From: Deltaproteobacteria bacterium
GTDB taxonomy: Bacteria > Desulfobacterota > Dissulfuribacteria > Dissulfuribacterales > Dissulfuribacteraceae
NCBI GenBank assembly: GCA_015494155.1
Contig: WGBU01000047.1
Location: forward strand, 1-57,781
Length of the DNA: 57,781 nucleotides
Direction of reading: 5' to 3'
A model generated the notes under the pieces. It had not been told where the DNA came from and made no database searches. It saw only the letters and a program-made list of their open reading frames with translations. Of this stretch, positions 1-9,207 are shown one piece after another. The stretch's first letter is position 1; every line of letters starts with the position of its first letter. The position numbers and the translations under genes were made by a program.

Positions 1-874
1 AGAATATATCTGTCACAATATTATGACACTTTTCCTTTACGTTAAATGCCTCCTTCACCGATGACATGCAGCACGTACTAGAACAGAATGGCCGCTTAAG
101 GGGGACCATGGTCCTTGAGCCAGCACACTGTACCCATGCAATGCGCGCAGGGCTTTCACCATCAGATGGCCTCACCACCCTGCCATTGGTTGGGCCAGTG
201 GCCCTCATCATCTGCTCCATCTCCAAGTTTGTAATCACATTGGGGATAGAGCCATAGCCAAGGGACGATATGGGCGTTGGATCAAAGGGGCGGGCGCCAG
301 TAGCCACCACAACTGCCTTTGCACCTATGGTAGTACCAACCCTTGTCTGGTCGAGGTCAATTGCACCCCTGGGACACACCTCTTCACACCGCCTACATGT
401 ACCGTACTGAAAAAAGAGACAGCTCGCAGGATCGATCACAAAGCTATTGGGTATCGCCTGGGGATATGGCTTTGAGACTGCCTTCTTGCCGCTATTGAGC
501 ACCCTGGAAGGATCTGTCACAAAAATAGGACATACCTCTTCACACCTACCACACGACACACACCTCTTTTCGTCTACATATCTTGGATTGAGGGTGACAG
601 AGATAGAAAGCCCCTCCTCCCTCTCCACTATGGAACCTATCTCCACCCGCGTGAGGATCTCCACCTGGGGCCGCCTGGAGAGCTCTATGAGCTTTGGGGC
701 CAAGGTGCACATGGAACAATCATTGGTGGGAAAGGTCTTGTCTAGCTCTGCGGCAACGCCACCCACTGCATCACCCTTCTCCAGAATCACCACCCTGACC
801 CCTGCCTCTGAGAGATCGAGGGCGCACTGGATCCCAGCAATACCTCCCCCAATGATACACACACGCTCCTTCAT
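1..874 (-). CDS. hdrA: HdrA-like FAD/iron-sulfur oxidoreductase (3' end outside window)
   Basis: Translating the minus strand from the ATG at 874 gives an open frame of 291 codons running off the left edge. It opens with an FAD-binding glycine motif (CIIGGGIAGIQCALDLS), then the HdrA-type NDCSMCTLAPKL segment and a ferredoxin-like cluster motif (CVSCGRCEEVCP). A second cysteine group follows (GTCRRCEEVCPRGAI), then a second nucleotide-binding stretch (VVVATGARPFDP). In the family, HdrA bifurcates electrons or passes them between hydrogenase or other donors, ferredoxin and HdrBC. Its C-terminal part is not visible. It lies 42 bases downstream of the sigma-54 activator on the same strand, so the two could be co-transcribed. 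No hdrB or hdrC is visible here. Confidence 0.85.
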   Translation of the reverse strand, partial: MKERVCIIGGGIAGIQCALDLSEAGVRVVILEKGDAVGGVAAELDKTFPTNDCSMCTLAPKLIELSRRPQVEILTRVEIGSIVEREEGLSISVTLNPRYVDEKRCVSCGRCEEVCPIFVTDPSRVLNSGKKAVSKPYPQAIPNSFVIDPASCLFFQYGTCRRCEEVCPRGAIDLDQTRVGTTIGAKAVVVATGARPFDPTPISSLGYGSIPNVITNLEMEQMMRATGPTNGRVVRPSDGESPARIAWVQCAGSRTMVPLKRPFCSSTCCMSSVKEAFNVKEKCHNIVTDIF

Positions 875-916
875 CAGGCCTATACCGATAGATTAGTGTA
901 ATATTTTTGTGACATT

Positions 917-1930
917 TTATCGACCCTTCCTGAATTTATTCACATCTATTTGGTACTGTTGAAGCTTGAGGTAGAGGTTCTGGCGCCTGAGCCCTGAAAT
1001 CGTGGCCGCCTTGGATACGTTTCCCCTCACCCTCTTTAGCAACACCTCCAGGTATAATCTCTCGAATTCCTTCTTTGCCTTTATAAGGGGGCTTTCAAAG
1101 AGGTGGACTCCAACTGAAGGCCTTCCACCTTCTTGTGACTCTTCTGTTGCCATGTCCTCTGTAAGCTGTGGTGGCAGGGAAAACGGCGTTATCCTCTTCC
1201 CTTTTTCCACTATTACTGCGCGTTCTACCACGTGGATCAACTCCCTTACGTTCCCTGGCCAAGGATAGCCTAAAAAGATCTCTTCCACCTCCTTTGAAAA
1301 TCCCTTTACAGACTTCGAATACTTCTTATTAAAGGCCTGCAAAAAATATTCTCCTATGAGAAGGACATCCTCCCCCCTCTCCCTCAAGGGAGGGAGCTTG
1401 ATCTCCACCACATTTAGCCTAAAGAAGAGGTCCTGCCTAAACGTCCCAGTGGCGACGCCCTGTCTCAAGTCTTTATTGGTGGCAGCGATTATCCTCACAT
1501 CTACCTTGATAGGCCTTGTAGAGCCCACCTTGCAAAACTCCTCTTCCTGGAGCACGTGGAGGAGGGCAGTCTGAAATGAAGGGGTGCTGTCGCCGATCTC
1601 GTCTAGTAGGAGGGTCCCCATGTGGGCCTCTTCAAAAAAGCCCTTGGAACGGCGGGATGCCCCTGTAAACGCCCCCCTTTCGTGGCCAAACAGGGCGCTC
1701 TCTATAAGGGTATCTGGAATGGCACCGCACTGTACTGTCACAAAGGGTCTTTTGGCACGCGGACTGAGATCGTGGATGATGCGGGCCACAAGCCCCTTCC
1801 CAGTACCAGTCTCTCCTGTGATGAGCAACTGCACCCCAAGTGGGGCTATCCGTTTTATGAGCCTCAGGACCTCTTTTATCTTGGGAGATCGGCCAATTAG
1901 TGCCGGTACCGAATCCATATCAATGACCAT
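917..1930 (-). CDS. sigma-54-dependent transcriptional activator without receiver domain
   Basis: This is an enhancer-binding protein of about 337 residues. It has an AAA+ domain with Walker A GETGTGKG, the sigma-54 contact loop GAFTGA, Walker B LLLDEIGD and an arginine-rich sensor region. It ends in a Fis-type helix-turn-helix (GNVSKAATISGLRRQNLYLKL). There is almost nothing before the AAA+ domain, so it lacks a receiver, PAS or GAF input domain, as in PspF. Activity is therefore probably controlled by a partner protein or by expression. The frame can be extended to a TTG at 1948; I prefer ATG 1930 (ATG 1918 is possible), though none has a strong ribosome site. It diverges from the hydrogenase operon, whose promoter is sigma-54 type, so it is the obvious candidate activator (inference). 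Confidence 0.9.
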   Translation of the reverse strand: MVIDMDSVPALIGRSPKIKEVLRLIKRIAPLGVQLLITGETGTGKGLVARIIHDLSPRAKRPFVTVQCGAIPDTLIESALFGHERGAFTGASRRSKGFFEEAHMGTLLLDEIGDSTPSFQTALLHVLQEEEFCKVGSTRPIKVDVRIIAATNKDLRQGVATGTFRQDLFFRLNVVEIKLPPLRERGEDVLLIGEYFLQAFNKKYSKSVKGFSKEVEEIFLGYPWPGNVRELIHVVERAVIVEKGKRITPFSLPPQLTEDMATEESQEGGRPSVGVHLFESPLIKAKKEFERLYLEVLLKRVRGNVSKAATISGLRRQNLYLKLQQYQIDVNKFRKGR

Positions 1931-1977
1931 GATAGCATGGCCTGCCAATAGGTAAACCCGTGAGACGGTTAGTTCTT

Positions 1978-1994
1978 TGGAACAGGTTTTGCTA
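1978..1994 (+). promoter_or_regulatory. sigma-54 (-24/-12) promoter of the hydrogenase operon
   Basis: The sequence TGGAAC-AGGTT-TTGCTA matches the sigma-54 consensus TGGCAC-N5-TTGCA. The GG is at 1979-1980 and the GC at 1991-1992, giving the required 12-base spacing. It lies 52 bases upstream of the small-subunit ATG and faces it, next to a divergent sigma-54 activator gene. Confidence 0.85.
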
Positions 1995-2045
1995 GTAAAA
2001 GTTCAGAAGGGCAAAAAATTGATTTTAAAAAAGGAGGTAAAGGCG

Positions 2046-3125
2046 ATGTCTCGAACCTTATGGGACCCTGAAGTGTCCAGGCGGAGTTTTTTAAAGGGGT
2101 GCGCCATTTGCTGTGCAGCCCTAGGGCTATCAGACGATATCATTCCAAAGATGGCAGAGGCCGCTACTTCAAAAAAGCGGCCACCTGTAGTGTGGCTGCA
2201 CTTTCAGGAGTGTACTGGATGTACAGAGACGCTCCTTAGGGCCTCTCATCCAGATGTTGCGAGACTCATACTGGACATCATCTCTGTGGATTACCACGAG
2301 ACACTATTAGCAGCGGCAGGTGAGCAGGCCGAAGAGATCTTGAGGAGTACTGTGGCCGAGAACAGCGGGAAGTTTGTCTGTGTAGTGGAGGGGGCCATCC
2401 CCACCAAGGACAATGGGATCTACTGTAAAATTGGCGGCCGCACTGCCCTGGAGATCCTGAACGAAGTGGCCCCCAAGGCAGCAGCAGTGATAGCCATTGG
2501 CACATGTGCATCGTTTGGTGGCATACAGGCGGCAAAGCCCAATCCCACAGGGGCCAAAGGTGTTCGAGACATCCTCAACACTACTCCAGTAGTGAATTGC
2601 CCAGGGTGCCCACCCAACCCAATAGCATTTCTGGGCACAGTGCTCCACTTCCTGACCTTTAAACGCCTGCCCCCAACAGACAGGTTGGGGCGCCCGCTCT
2701 TCGCCTATGGCCGCAAGATCCACGATCACTGTGAGAGGAGGCCCCACTTTGACGAAGGCCGTTTTGCAGAGCAGTTCGGCGACTGTGGGCACAAAAATGG
2801 TTACTGCCTCTACAAACTTGGGTGCAAGGGCCCAGAGACCTATTCCAATTGCCCTGCAGTGCGCTTTAACGACGTGGGCGTATGGCCAGTCTATGTGGGC
2901 CACGGGTGTGTGGGGTGCACAGAGCCCAACTTCTGGGACACCATGACCCCATTCTATGAACGGCTGCCCAATGTCTCCATCCCAGGAGGCAATGGGATCA
3001 ACAACAGTGCCGAGTCCTTTGGCAAAAAGGCCCTAGGCATCACAGGTGCGGCAGTGGCGATCCACGCCCTAGCAGGGATTGGAAAAAAGCTTGCCCAGAA
3101 AAAGGGCGAGACGGGTGATGAGTAA
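2046..3125 (+). CDS. hynB: [NiFe] hydrogenase small subunit, Tat-exported, membrane-anchored
   Basis: This is the electron-transfer subunit of a group 1-type uptake hydrogenase, 359 residues. The N-terminus has a twin-arginine signal (SRRSFLKGCA) and a hydrophobic stretch, so the folded complex should be exported. Proximal-cluster ligands are seen in FQECTGCTE, GTCASFGG and PGCPPNP. Medial and distal ligands lie in HDHCERRPHF, CGHKNGYC, GCKGPETYSNCP and CVGCTEPNFWD. A C-terminal hydrophobic segment (ALGITGAAVAIHALAGIG) followed by lysines is the usual membrane anchor. The open frame reaches back to a TTG at 1977, but that would start inside the sigma-54 promoter. ATG 2046 has a strong AAGGAGG 8-9 bases upstream and is the right start. 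The symbol follows the Hyn/Hya nomenclature and could equally be hyaA. Confidence 0.93.
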   Translation: MSRTLWDPEVSRRSFLKGCAICCAALGLSDDIIPKMAEAATSKKRPPVVWLHFQECTGCTETLLRASHPDVARLILDIISVDYHETLLAAAGEQAEEILRSTVAENSGKFVCVVEGAIPTKDNGIYCKIGGRTALEILNEVAPKAAAVIAIGTCASFGGIQAAKPNPTGAKGVRDILNTTPVVNCPGCPPNPIAFLGTVLHFLTFKRLPPTDRLGRPLFAYGRKIHDHCERRPHFDEGRFAEQFGDCGHKNGYCLYKLGCKGPETYSNCPAVRFNDVGVWPVYVGHGCVGCTEPNFWDTMTPFYERLPNVSIPGGNGINNSAESFGKKALGITGAAVAIHALAGIGKKLAQKKGETGDE

Positions 3126-3150
3126 TTGAAAAGGTAAGGAGGTAATAACC

Positions 3151-4851
3151 ATGGCAACTCGAATAACCGTGGACCCAATAACAAGGATAGAAGGGCACTT
3201 GAGGATAGATGCGGAAATAGAGAATGGTAAGATACAGAAGGCCTGGTCTTCTGGCCAGATGTGGCGAGGGATAGAGGTGATACTCAAGGGTAGAGACCCA
3301 AGGGATGCCTGGATCTTCACCCAGAGGATCTGTGGTGTCTGCACCACAGTACACGCCATAACATCGGTTAGGGCCGTTGAAAACGCCCTGGGCATGGAGA
3401 TCCCTCTAAATGCACAATACATCCGAAACCTCGTCCTGGCACTCCATGCGCTCCATGACCATATAGTCCATTTCTACATCTTGTCGGCCCTGGACTGGGT
3501 GGATGTGGTCTCTGCCCTAAAGGCAGACCCCAAAAAGACCGCACAATTGGCCCAGTCTATCTCTGATTGGCCAGGGAACAGCGCAAAGCGCTTTAAGGCC
3601 GTCCAGGAGAAGGTAAAGGCCCTGGTTGAAAGTGGCCAATTAGGCCCCTTTGCCAATGCCTATTGGGGCCATCCAGCCATGAAATTGCCCCCAGAGGCGA
3701 ATCTCATGGCAGTTTCACACTATCTCGAGTCACTGGACTACCAGAGAAAGGCCACCCAAGGGCTGGGTATCATTGGCGGGAAAAACCCGCACATCCAAAA
3801 CCTGTGCGTGGGCGGGGTGGCCACGGCCATCAACCCAGACAACGACTCCACCCTAAATGCCGAACGGCTCTACTGGATCAAACAGCTCCTGGAAGAAGTA
3901 CGCTCCTTTGTACAGAACGTCTACCTACCAGATGTGTGTGCAGTGGGTGCACTCTATGCCGAGTGGCTAAACTATGGTAGCGGAGTGACCAACTACCTCG
4001 CAGTGCCAGACATGCCTCTCGATACGAGAGGAGAGAGCTTTGATCTGCCAGGCGGGACCATCTTCGATGGCGACCTTTCGTCTGTAAAGGTCTTCAAGAG
4101 CTTTAAAGACCCCTACTTTAGGGACAATGTGGCAGAGTGTATTGCACACTCTTGGTATGAAGGAGACTGGACCAGGCATCCATTTGAAGAAGATACAGTC
4201 CCACAATACACAGATTTCAATGACTCTGGCAAGTATTCCTGGGTGAAGGCACCGCGATTTGACGGAAGGCCCATGCAAGTGGGCCCACTTGCCCAGGTGC
4301 TAGTAGGATATGCCTCTGGCCACAAGCTCACCCAAAAGTATGTGGACCTGGCCCTCGAAAAGATCTCGAAGCTCGCTGGGACAAACGTGTCGCCACAGGC
4401 CCTACACTCCACACCAGGGCGCCATGTAGCCCGTGCAGTGAGATCAGCGGTCATCGCAGACCTTGCGCTAAAACACTGGGAACTCCTGGTGGCCAATATC
4501 GAGAGGGGTGACCTGGAGATCTTTGTAGAACCCAAGTTCCCCAAGGGGAGACAGATGGGCTTCGGATTTCACGAGGCACCCCGCGGGGCACTGTCACACT
4601 GGATCGTGATAGAAGATGGCCAGATTGCCAACTATCAGTGTGTCGTTCCTTCCACATGGAATGCTGGCCCGAGAGACGACAAAGATCAGCCAGGCCCCTA
4701 TGAGGCCTCGCTCGTGGGAAATCCAGTGGCAGACCCTGGAAAGCCGTTGGAGATCCTAAGGACCATCCACTCGTTTGACCCATGTCTTGCATGTGCAATA
4801 CATCTATTGGACGTAAGGGGCAAGGAACTTTCCAAGGTGAAGGTGCTCTAA
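3151..4851 (+). CDS. hynA: [NiFe] hydrogenase large (catalytic) subunit, cysteine type
   Basis: This is the nickel-iron catalytic subunit of a group 1-type hydrogenase, 566 residues, the normal length. The N-terminal nickel motif is RICGVCTTVHA. The C-terminal motif is DPCLACAIH, followed by a 15-residue tail (LLDVRGKELSKVKVL) that the maturation protease would remove after His. All four nickel-ligand positions are cysteine, unlike the second hydrogenase in this window. A strong ribosome site (AAGGAGGT) lies 7 bases before the ATG. It follows the small subunit by 25 bases. The complex should oxidise H2 at the periplasmic face and pass electrons to the cytochrome b encoded next. The symbol is family-level; hyaB is equivalent. 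Confidence 0.95.
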   Translation: MATRITVDPITRIEGHLRIDAEIENGKIQKAWSSGQMWRGIEVILKGRDPRDAWIFTQRICGVCTTVHAITSVRAVENALGMEIPLNAQYIRNLVLALHALHDHIVHFYILSALDWVDVVSALKADPKKTAQLAQSISDWPGNSAKRFKAVQEKVKALVESGQLGPFANAYWGHPAMKLPPEANLMAVSHYLESLDYQRKATQGLGIIGGKNPHIQNLCVGGVATAINPDNDSTLNAERLYWIKQLLEEVRSFVQNVYLPDVCAVGALYAEWLNYGSGVTNYLAVPDMPLDTRGESFDLPGGTIFDGDLSSVKVFKSFKDPYFRDNVAECIAHSWYEGDWTRHPFEEDTVPQYTDFNDSGKYSWVKAPRFDGRPMQVGPLAQVLVGYASGHKLTQKYVDLALEKISKLAGTNVSPQALHSTPGRHVARAVRSAVIADLALKHWELLVANIERGDLEIFVEPKFPKGRQMGFGFHEAPRGALSHWIVIEDGQIANYQCVVPSTWNAGPRDDKDQPGPYEASLVGNPVADPGKPLEILRTIHSFDPCLACAIHLLDVRGKELSKVKVL

Positions 4852-4871
4852 TATAGAAGAGGAGGAAGACC

Positions 4872-5525
4872 ATGGATTATACAGTTAAAAAGGTGTGGAG
4901 CCCGCTTCTAAGGCTCTATCACTGGACCTTTGCCATATCTATTGGGACATTGGTGGTAACAGGCCTTTATATCCACGATCCCTGGACCAATAGCACCCTC
5001 TTTGGGACAGGGAAGTTCACCATGGCCCTATTTAGAGAGATACACTTTTCAGCAGGATTTGCCCTGATGGCCGCCTTCATAGCCAGGGTGTACCTCCTCA
5101 TATTCGGAAACAAGGAGGAACGCATCCTCTCCTTTGCCCCTGTGACGCCTGCAAATATCCGAAACTTCTTCTCCACCATAGGCTACTACCTCTACTTTGG
5201 AAAAAAAGAACACAGACCTGGCCACAATGCCTTTGCAGGTACATTCTACCTCCTCACGCTCTTTTTTGCCCTAGGGCAGATCCTGTCTGGACTATATCTC
5301 ATGTACCCCGAAAACCTCTCCATCCAAGGCATGGGTCTGGCGCTCTTTGGTACACAACAGGAGGCCCGCTTTATCCACCACCTCATCATGTGGTACTTCA
5401 TGCTCTTTGCCCTAGTGCATGTGTATATCGTCATATGGAACGACATCATGGACCCAGAGGGGCTGGTCTCCTCTATATTCACAGGTAGGAAATTCTTCGA
5501 GAAAAAGGCGGGGCCTAGTGCATGA
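4872..5525 (+). CDS. hyaC: hydrogenase cytochrome b subunit (HyaC-like)
   Basis: This integral membrane protein of 217 residues has four hydrophobic helices. Histidines are placed as in HyaC/HydC haem b proteins: RLYHWTFAISIG in helix 1, REIHFSAGFALM in helix 2, and HHLIMWYFMLFALVHVYIV in the last helix. In the family it anchors the hydrogenase dimer and passes electrons to the quinone pool. A GAGGAGG ribosome site precedes ATG 4872, and the gene is 20 bases after the large subunit. The final TGA overlaps a possible ATG of the next frame. Confidence 0.92.
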   Translation: MDYTVKKVWSPLLRLYHWTFAISIGTLVVTGLYIHDPWTNSTLFGTGKFTMALFREIHFSAGFALMAAFIARVYLLIFGNKEERILSFAPVTPANIRNFFSTIGYYLYFGKKEHRPGHNAFAGTFYLLTLFFALGQILSGLYLMYPENLSIQGMGLALFGTQQEARFIHHLIMWYFMLFALVHVYIVIWNDIMDPEGLVSSIFTGRKFFEKKAGPSA

Positions 5526-5611
5526 GAAAGGAACACCTTGGTATTGGAAGGGAAAAAGCACAAGACATGCCCCATTATGCCCTCATTAATTCTAGGGCAG
5601 AAAGGAGCCTC

Positions 5612-7897
5612 ATGCTCACCGTAAAGGGAGTGGTCCAGGGGGTGGGCTTTAGACCCTTCTGTTACAGGCTTGCAAGCTCCCTTGATCTCTCTGGCGAGGT
5701 CTTAAATACGGGTGATGGCGTCCTCATATATCTAAAGGGAGAGGGCTCCACCATTGGGGAATTTCTAAGGCGCCTTGTAGAAGAGGCCCCGCCCTTGTCA
5801 CACATCGATTCAGTCGACATCGAAGAGGTCCATCAAAGGGATGTCAAGGGCTTTAAGATCGTAGAGAGCCTTGGGGAAACAGGGGCCGCCACACTCATCC
5901 CACCAGATATCTCCATATGCCAAAACTGCCTAAAAGAACTCCTAGACCCAGCAGACAGGCGCCACCTCTATCCATTCATAAATTGTACAGACTGCGGCCC
6001 GAGATATACCATCATAGAGTCTCTCCCCTACGACAGGCCAAAGACTACGATGTCTCCCTTTAGGATGTGCCCCGAGTGCCATAGTGAATACAATGACCCT
6101 GGAGACAGGCGCTTTCATGCCGAACCCATTGCCTGCCCTGAGTGTGGGCCCGAGTGCTATCTTAGCTTTGGAGAACGCGTCTTCAAGGCCCAAGAGGCAT
6201 TGGCCAGGGCAGCAACCCTCCTTCGTGAGGGTAAGATACTTGCCATCAAGGGATTGGGCGGTTTTCACATAGCATGTGACGCATTGAATCTAGATGCAGT
6301 CCTAAGGGTGCGGAAGGTGAAAAATAGGCCGGAAAAGCCCCTCGCCCTCATGATGAGGGATATTGGTCTGGTCAAGAAATACCTTAGATGCTCCCCTAAA
6401 GAGGAGGCCCTTTTGCTGGACCACAAAAGACCCATTCTACTCCTTGAAAAGCGGCCAGAATATGAAGGGCTCTTTGAGGCCATCTCCCCAGGGATAAAAC
6501 ATGTTGGTGTAATGCTCCCCTACACCCCCTTACACTATCTCCTGATGGGTTATTTCAATGCACCTCCTCTGTTGGTAATGACGAGCGGCAACAAGAGAGG
6601 AGAACCCATAGTGATTAAAAACAGCGAGGCGCGAGAACGACTTACAGGGCTCGTGGATGGATTCCTCATGCACACACGGCCCATATTGAGACGTGTAGAC
6701 GACTCTGTAACCACTCTGGTTGGTGGCAAAGAGCACATTGTTAGAAGGGCAAGGGGCTATGTGCCCTGCCCCATAAGTGTAAGGGAAGAGGTGACGCCCG
6801 TTTTGGCCTTTGGTGCAGACCTCAAAAATACCATCTGTATAGGGCGTGATCGCGAACTCATCCTCTCCCAACACATAGGCGACCTCGACTCGCCATACGT
6901 GCAGGATCACTTGATGGATGTAGTGCACGATCTTCTGGGCCTCCTAGATGTAGAACCCGCCATGGTCGTAGTGGACATGCATCCAGACTACTACTCATCA
7001 AGACTCGGTGAGGCATTTTCTAAAGAGCTTGGGGTGAAACTCTTTAGAGTGCAGCACCACCACGCCCACATGTTGAGCGTTGTGGCAGAACACCAGATCG
7101 AGGGACCTGTAATCGGTTGTATACTTGATGGGACAGGCTACGGCCTCGATGGCACCATATGGGGTGGCGAGGTACTCTATGCCAATGTGTCTCGCATCTC
7201 ATCCAAGATTCCGAGCTTTGTAAGGCTTGCACACCTGGAGCATCTCCCACTTCCAGGGGGCGACAAGGCAGCAAAAGAGCCGTGGAGGATGGCCGTCTCT
7301 GCTGTCTACGCCGCGCGGGGAGAGGACGGTGTAAAAAGGCTGGATGTGAACCAACATAAGGCCATGGCCATCTTAGAGATGGTCAAAAAGGGGCTATTCT
7401 CGCCAAAGACCTCCAGCGCTGGGAGACTCTTCGATGCCATCTCATCCATCCTAAGCATTCGTCACTACAACGACTTTGAGGGCCAGGCAGCCATGGAGCT
7501 TGAGGCCCTGGCCCAGAAGGATTTGAGGTGTGCGCCCTACAACGTGGCCTTGAGAAATCAGGTGGCGCACCCATGGGTCATATCGGTGAGGTTTCTGATT
7601 GAAGAGGTATTGCGCGACAGGGAAAGGGGTGTTGAGCCAGAGGTGATCGCCACAAGGTTTCACCTGTGGTTGGCATCGGCCATGGCCATGTGCCTTTTGA
7701 GCTTTTCAAGGACCTATGATGTAAAAAATGTGGTGCTGGCAGGGGGGGTCTTTCAGAATCGCTTCCTCCTAGAGGCCATCTCAAACGATCTCGAGCGCCA
7801 CGGACTCAATGTCTATACCGGGGTAAGGGTCCCAGTAAACGATGGTGGGATTGCATTGGGCCAGGCATATTGCGGAGGGATCAAGGGATGTGTCTAG
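5612..7897 (+). CDS. hypF: carbamoyltransferase HypF
   Basis: HypF makes the carbamoyl group that becomes the cyanide ligands of the NiFe site. Domains in order: acylphosphatase (VKGVVQGVGFRPF), two zinc-finger blocks (CQNCLKEL with NCTDCGPRY; CPECHSEY with ACPECGPEC), a YrdC-like domain (AIKGLGGFHIACDA, MTSGNKRGEPI), and a Kae1-like domain with the metal-binding VQHHHAHMLSVV and GGVFQNRFLLEA. The frame is open back to ATG 5522, which overlaps the cytochrome stop (ATGA), with another ATG at 5567. I chose ATG 5612 because AAAGGAG precedes it and the acylphosphatase domain begins there. The upstream start by translational coupling cannot be excluded. The product is about 761 residues, normal for HypF. 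Confidence 0.93.
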   Translation: MLTVKGVVQGVGFRPFCYRLASSLDLSGEVLNTGDGVLIYLKGEGSTIGEFLRRLVEEAPPLSHIDSVDIEEVHQRDVKGFKIVESLGETGAATLIPPDISICQNCLKELLDPADRRHLYPFINCTDCGPRYTIIESLPYDRPKTTMSPFRMCPECHSEYNDPGDRRFHAEPIACPECGPECYLSFGERVFKAQEALARAATLLREGKILAIKGLGGFHIACDALNLDAVLRVRKVKNRPEKPLALMMRDIGLVKKYLRCSPKEEALLLDHKRPILLLEKRPEYEGLFEAISPGIKHVGVMLPYTPLHYLLMGYFNAPPLLVMTSGNKRGEPIVIKNSEARERLTGLVDGFLMHTRPILRRVDDSVTTLVGGKEHIVRRARGYVPCPISVREEVTPVLAFGADLKNTICIGRDRELILSQHIGDLDSPYVQDHLMDVVHDLLGLLDVEPAMVVVDMHPDYYSSRLGEAFSKELGVKLFRVQHHHAHMLSVVAEHQIEGPVIGCILDGTGYGLDGTIWGGEVLYANVSRISSKIPSFVRLAHLEHLPLPGGDKAAKEPWRMAVSAVYAARGEDGVKRLDVNQHKAMAILEMVKKGLFSPKTSSAGRLFDAISSILSIRHYNDFEGQAAMELEALAQKDLRCAPYNVALRNQVAHPWVISVRFLIEEVLRDRERGVEPEVIATRFHLWLASAMAMCLLSFSRTYDVKNVVLAGGVFQNRFLLEAISNDLERHGLNVYTGVRVPVNDGGIALGQAYCGGIKGCV

Positions 7898-8115
7898 CAG
7901 TACCAATGAAGGTGGTTGAAGTAGATGGGAACAGGGCAAGGGTCCATGCTGGCGGCATAGAAAAGGAGATCTACCTGGACATAGTAGATCGTGAACCAGG
8001 TGTGGGCGACTATGTGATTGTACACGCAGGATTCGCCATACACACCATGGCACCCCAAGAGGCCGAAGAGAGCCTGAGGTTATTCCACCAAATGGCTGAA
8101 GGGGTAGGCGACTGA
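7888..8115 (+). CDS. hypC: hydrogenase assembly chaperone HypC
   Basis: This is a 75-residue chaperone that works with HypD in assembling the Fe(CN)2CO unit and delivers it to the hydrogenase large subunit. The conserved MCLAVP start, with essential Cys2, fixes the start at ATG 7888. A longer frame from TTG 7870 would bury that cysteine. The start overlaps the end of hypF by 10 bases, and the stop overlaps the hypD start (TGATG). Confidence 0.93.
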   Translation: MCLAVPMKVVEVDGNRARVHAGGIEKEIYLDIVDREPGVGDYVIVHAGFAIHTMAPQEAEESLRLFHQMAEGVGD

Positions 8116-9206
8116 TGTACAGAGACCTTGGCATCTTGAGGGAGAAAAGGGGGATAGAGCCCCTCTTGACCCAGCTATCAAAGGAGGTCCAGGGTCCGCT
8201 TCGGGTAATGGAGGTGTGTGGTACCCATACGGTGAGTATCTTTCGCCATGGCCTAAGGAGCATTTTACCCAAGGAATTGACCCTCATCTCTGGACCTGGA
8301 TGTCCAGTGTGTGTGACCTCTCAGGGTGATATTGACCAGATGGTGGACCTGTCACTAAGAAATGGGGTAAGGGTCGTCACATTTGGAGACATGCTTAAGG
8401 TGCCAGGTAGCCAGGGGAGCCTCAAAGACGCCATGGCCCAGGGTGCCAAGGTAGACGTTGTGTATAGCCCCTTGGACGCCCTTGAGATAGCGAAGCGCCA
8501 CAAGGGGGAAGAGGTGGTGTTCTTGGGGATCGGCTTTGAGACCACTGCCCCTGCCATTTCCGCCATGATAAAAAGGGCAAAAGGGGAGGGCATAGAAAAC
8601 CTGAGTGTATATCCTGCCATGAAACTCATCCCACCAGCCCTCTCTGCCCTCATGTCTTCCTCCGGGGTGGACATCCAAGGCCTTCTCTGCCCAGGCCACG
8701 TGAGTGCCATAATTGGGGCCAGGGCATATGAGGCCATATCTACTTCCTACCGCCTCCCCTGCGTTGTGTCTGGCTTTGAACCAGGCGACATACTCCTTGC
8801 CCTTTTGGCCATAGCAAGACAGGTGAGGAGGGGTAAGGCCAAGGTGGAGAACATGTATCCCAGGGCTGTGACCTATGGGGGAAACTCAAGGGCCATGGAG
8901 ATCATGGACGAGGTCTTCGAGCGGGAAGATTCCCATTGGCGGGGGCTCGGCACTATACCTTCAAGTGGGCTTAGGCCAAAGGGGGAGTATGAGTACTTCT
9001 CGGCACGGCGTCGCTTTTCGCTAAAACCCAAAGAGGTCCCAGAACCCAAGGGGTGCAGGTGTGGAGAGGTCTTGAAGGGTGCCATCTCTCCGCCAGAGTG
9101 TCCCCTCTTTGGAAGGGGCTGTACGCCAGCTATTCCTGTAGGACCATGTATGGTCTCTAGTGAAGGGACGTGCCAGGCCTACTACAGATATGGCCTAGGG
9201 GGCTAA
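8115..9206 (+). CDS. hypD: hydrogenase formation protein HypD
   Basis: HypD is the iron-sulfur scaffold on which the Fe(CN)2CO group is built. At 363 residues it is full length. Family motifs are clear: EVCGTHTVSIFRHGLR near residue 35, SGPGCPVCVTSQGDID with the redox cysteines, GIGFETTAPA, and LLCPGHVSAIIG. C-terminal cysteines at CRCGEVLKG, ECPLFGRGC and VGPCMVSSEGTC are typical of the [4Fe-4S] site. Translation is probably coupled to hypC through the TGATG overlap. Confidence 0.95.
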   Translation: MYRDLGILREKRGIEPLLTQLSKEVQGPLRVMEVCGTHTVSIFRHGLRSILPKELTLISGPGCPVCVTSQGDIDQMVDLSLRNGVRVVTFGDMLKVPGSQGSLKDAMAQGAKVDVVYSPLDALEIAKRHKGEEVVFLGIGFETTAPAISAMIKRAKGEGIENLSVYPAMKLIPPALSALMSSSGVDIQGLLCPGHVSAIIGARAYEAISTSYRLPCVVSGFEPGDILLALLAIARQVRRGKAKVENMYPRAVTYGGNSRAMEIMDEVFEREDSHWRGLGTIPSSGLRPKGEYEYFSARRRFSLKPKEVPEPKGCRCGEVLKGAISPPECPLFGRGCTPAIPVGPCMVSSEGTCQAYYRYGLGG

Positions 9207-9207
9207 G

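Noticed and set aside
2307-2903. 198-residue minus-strand frame opposite the hydrogenase small subunit
   Set aside because: It is antisense to a gene with full cofactor motifs and shows no recognisable domain of its own.
3151-4851. Second selenoprotein candidate in the first hydrogenase
   Set aside because: Its C-terminal motif is DPCLACAIH with an ordinary Cys codon and the frame is not interrupted.
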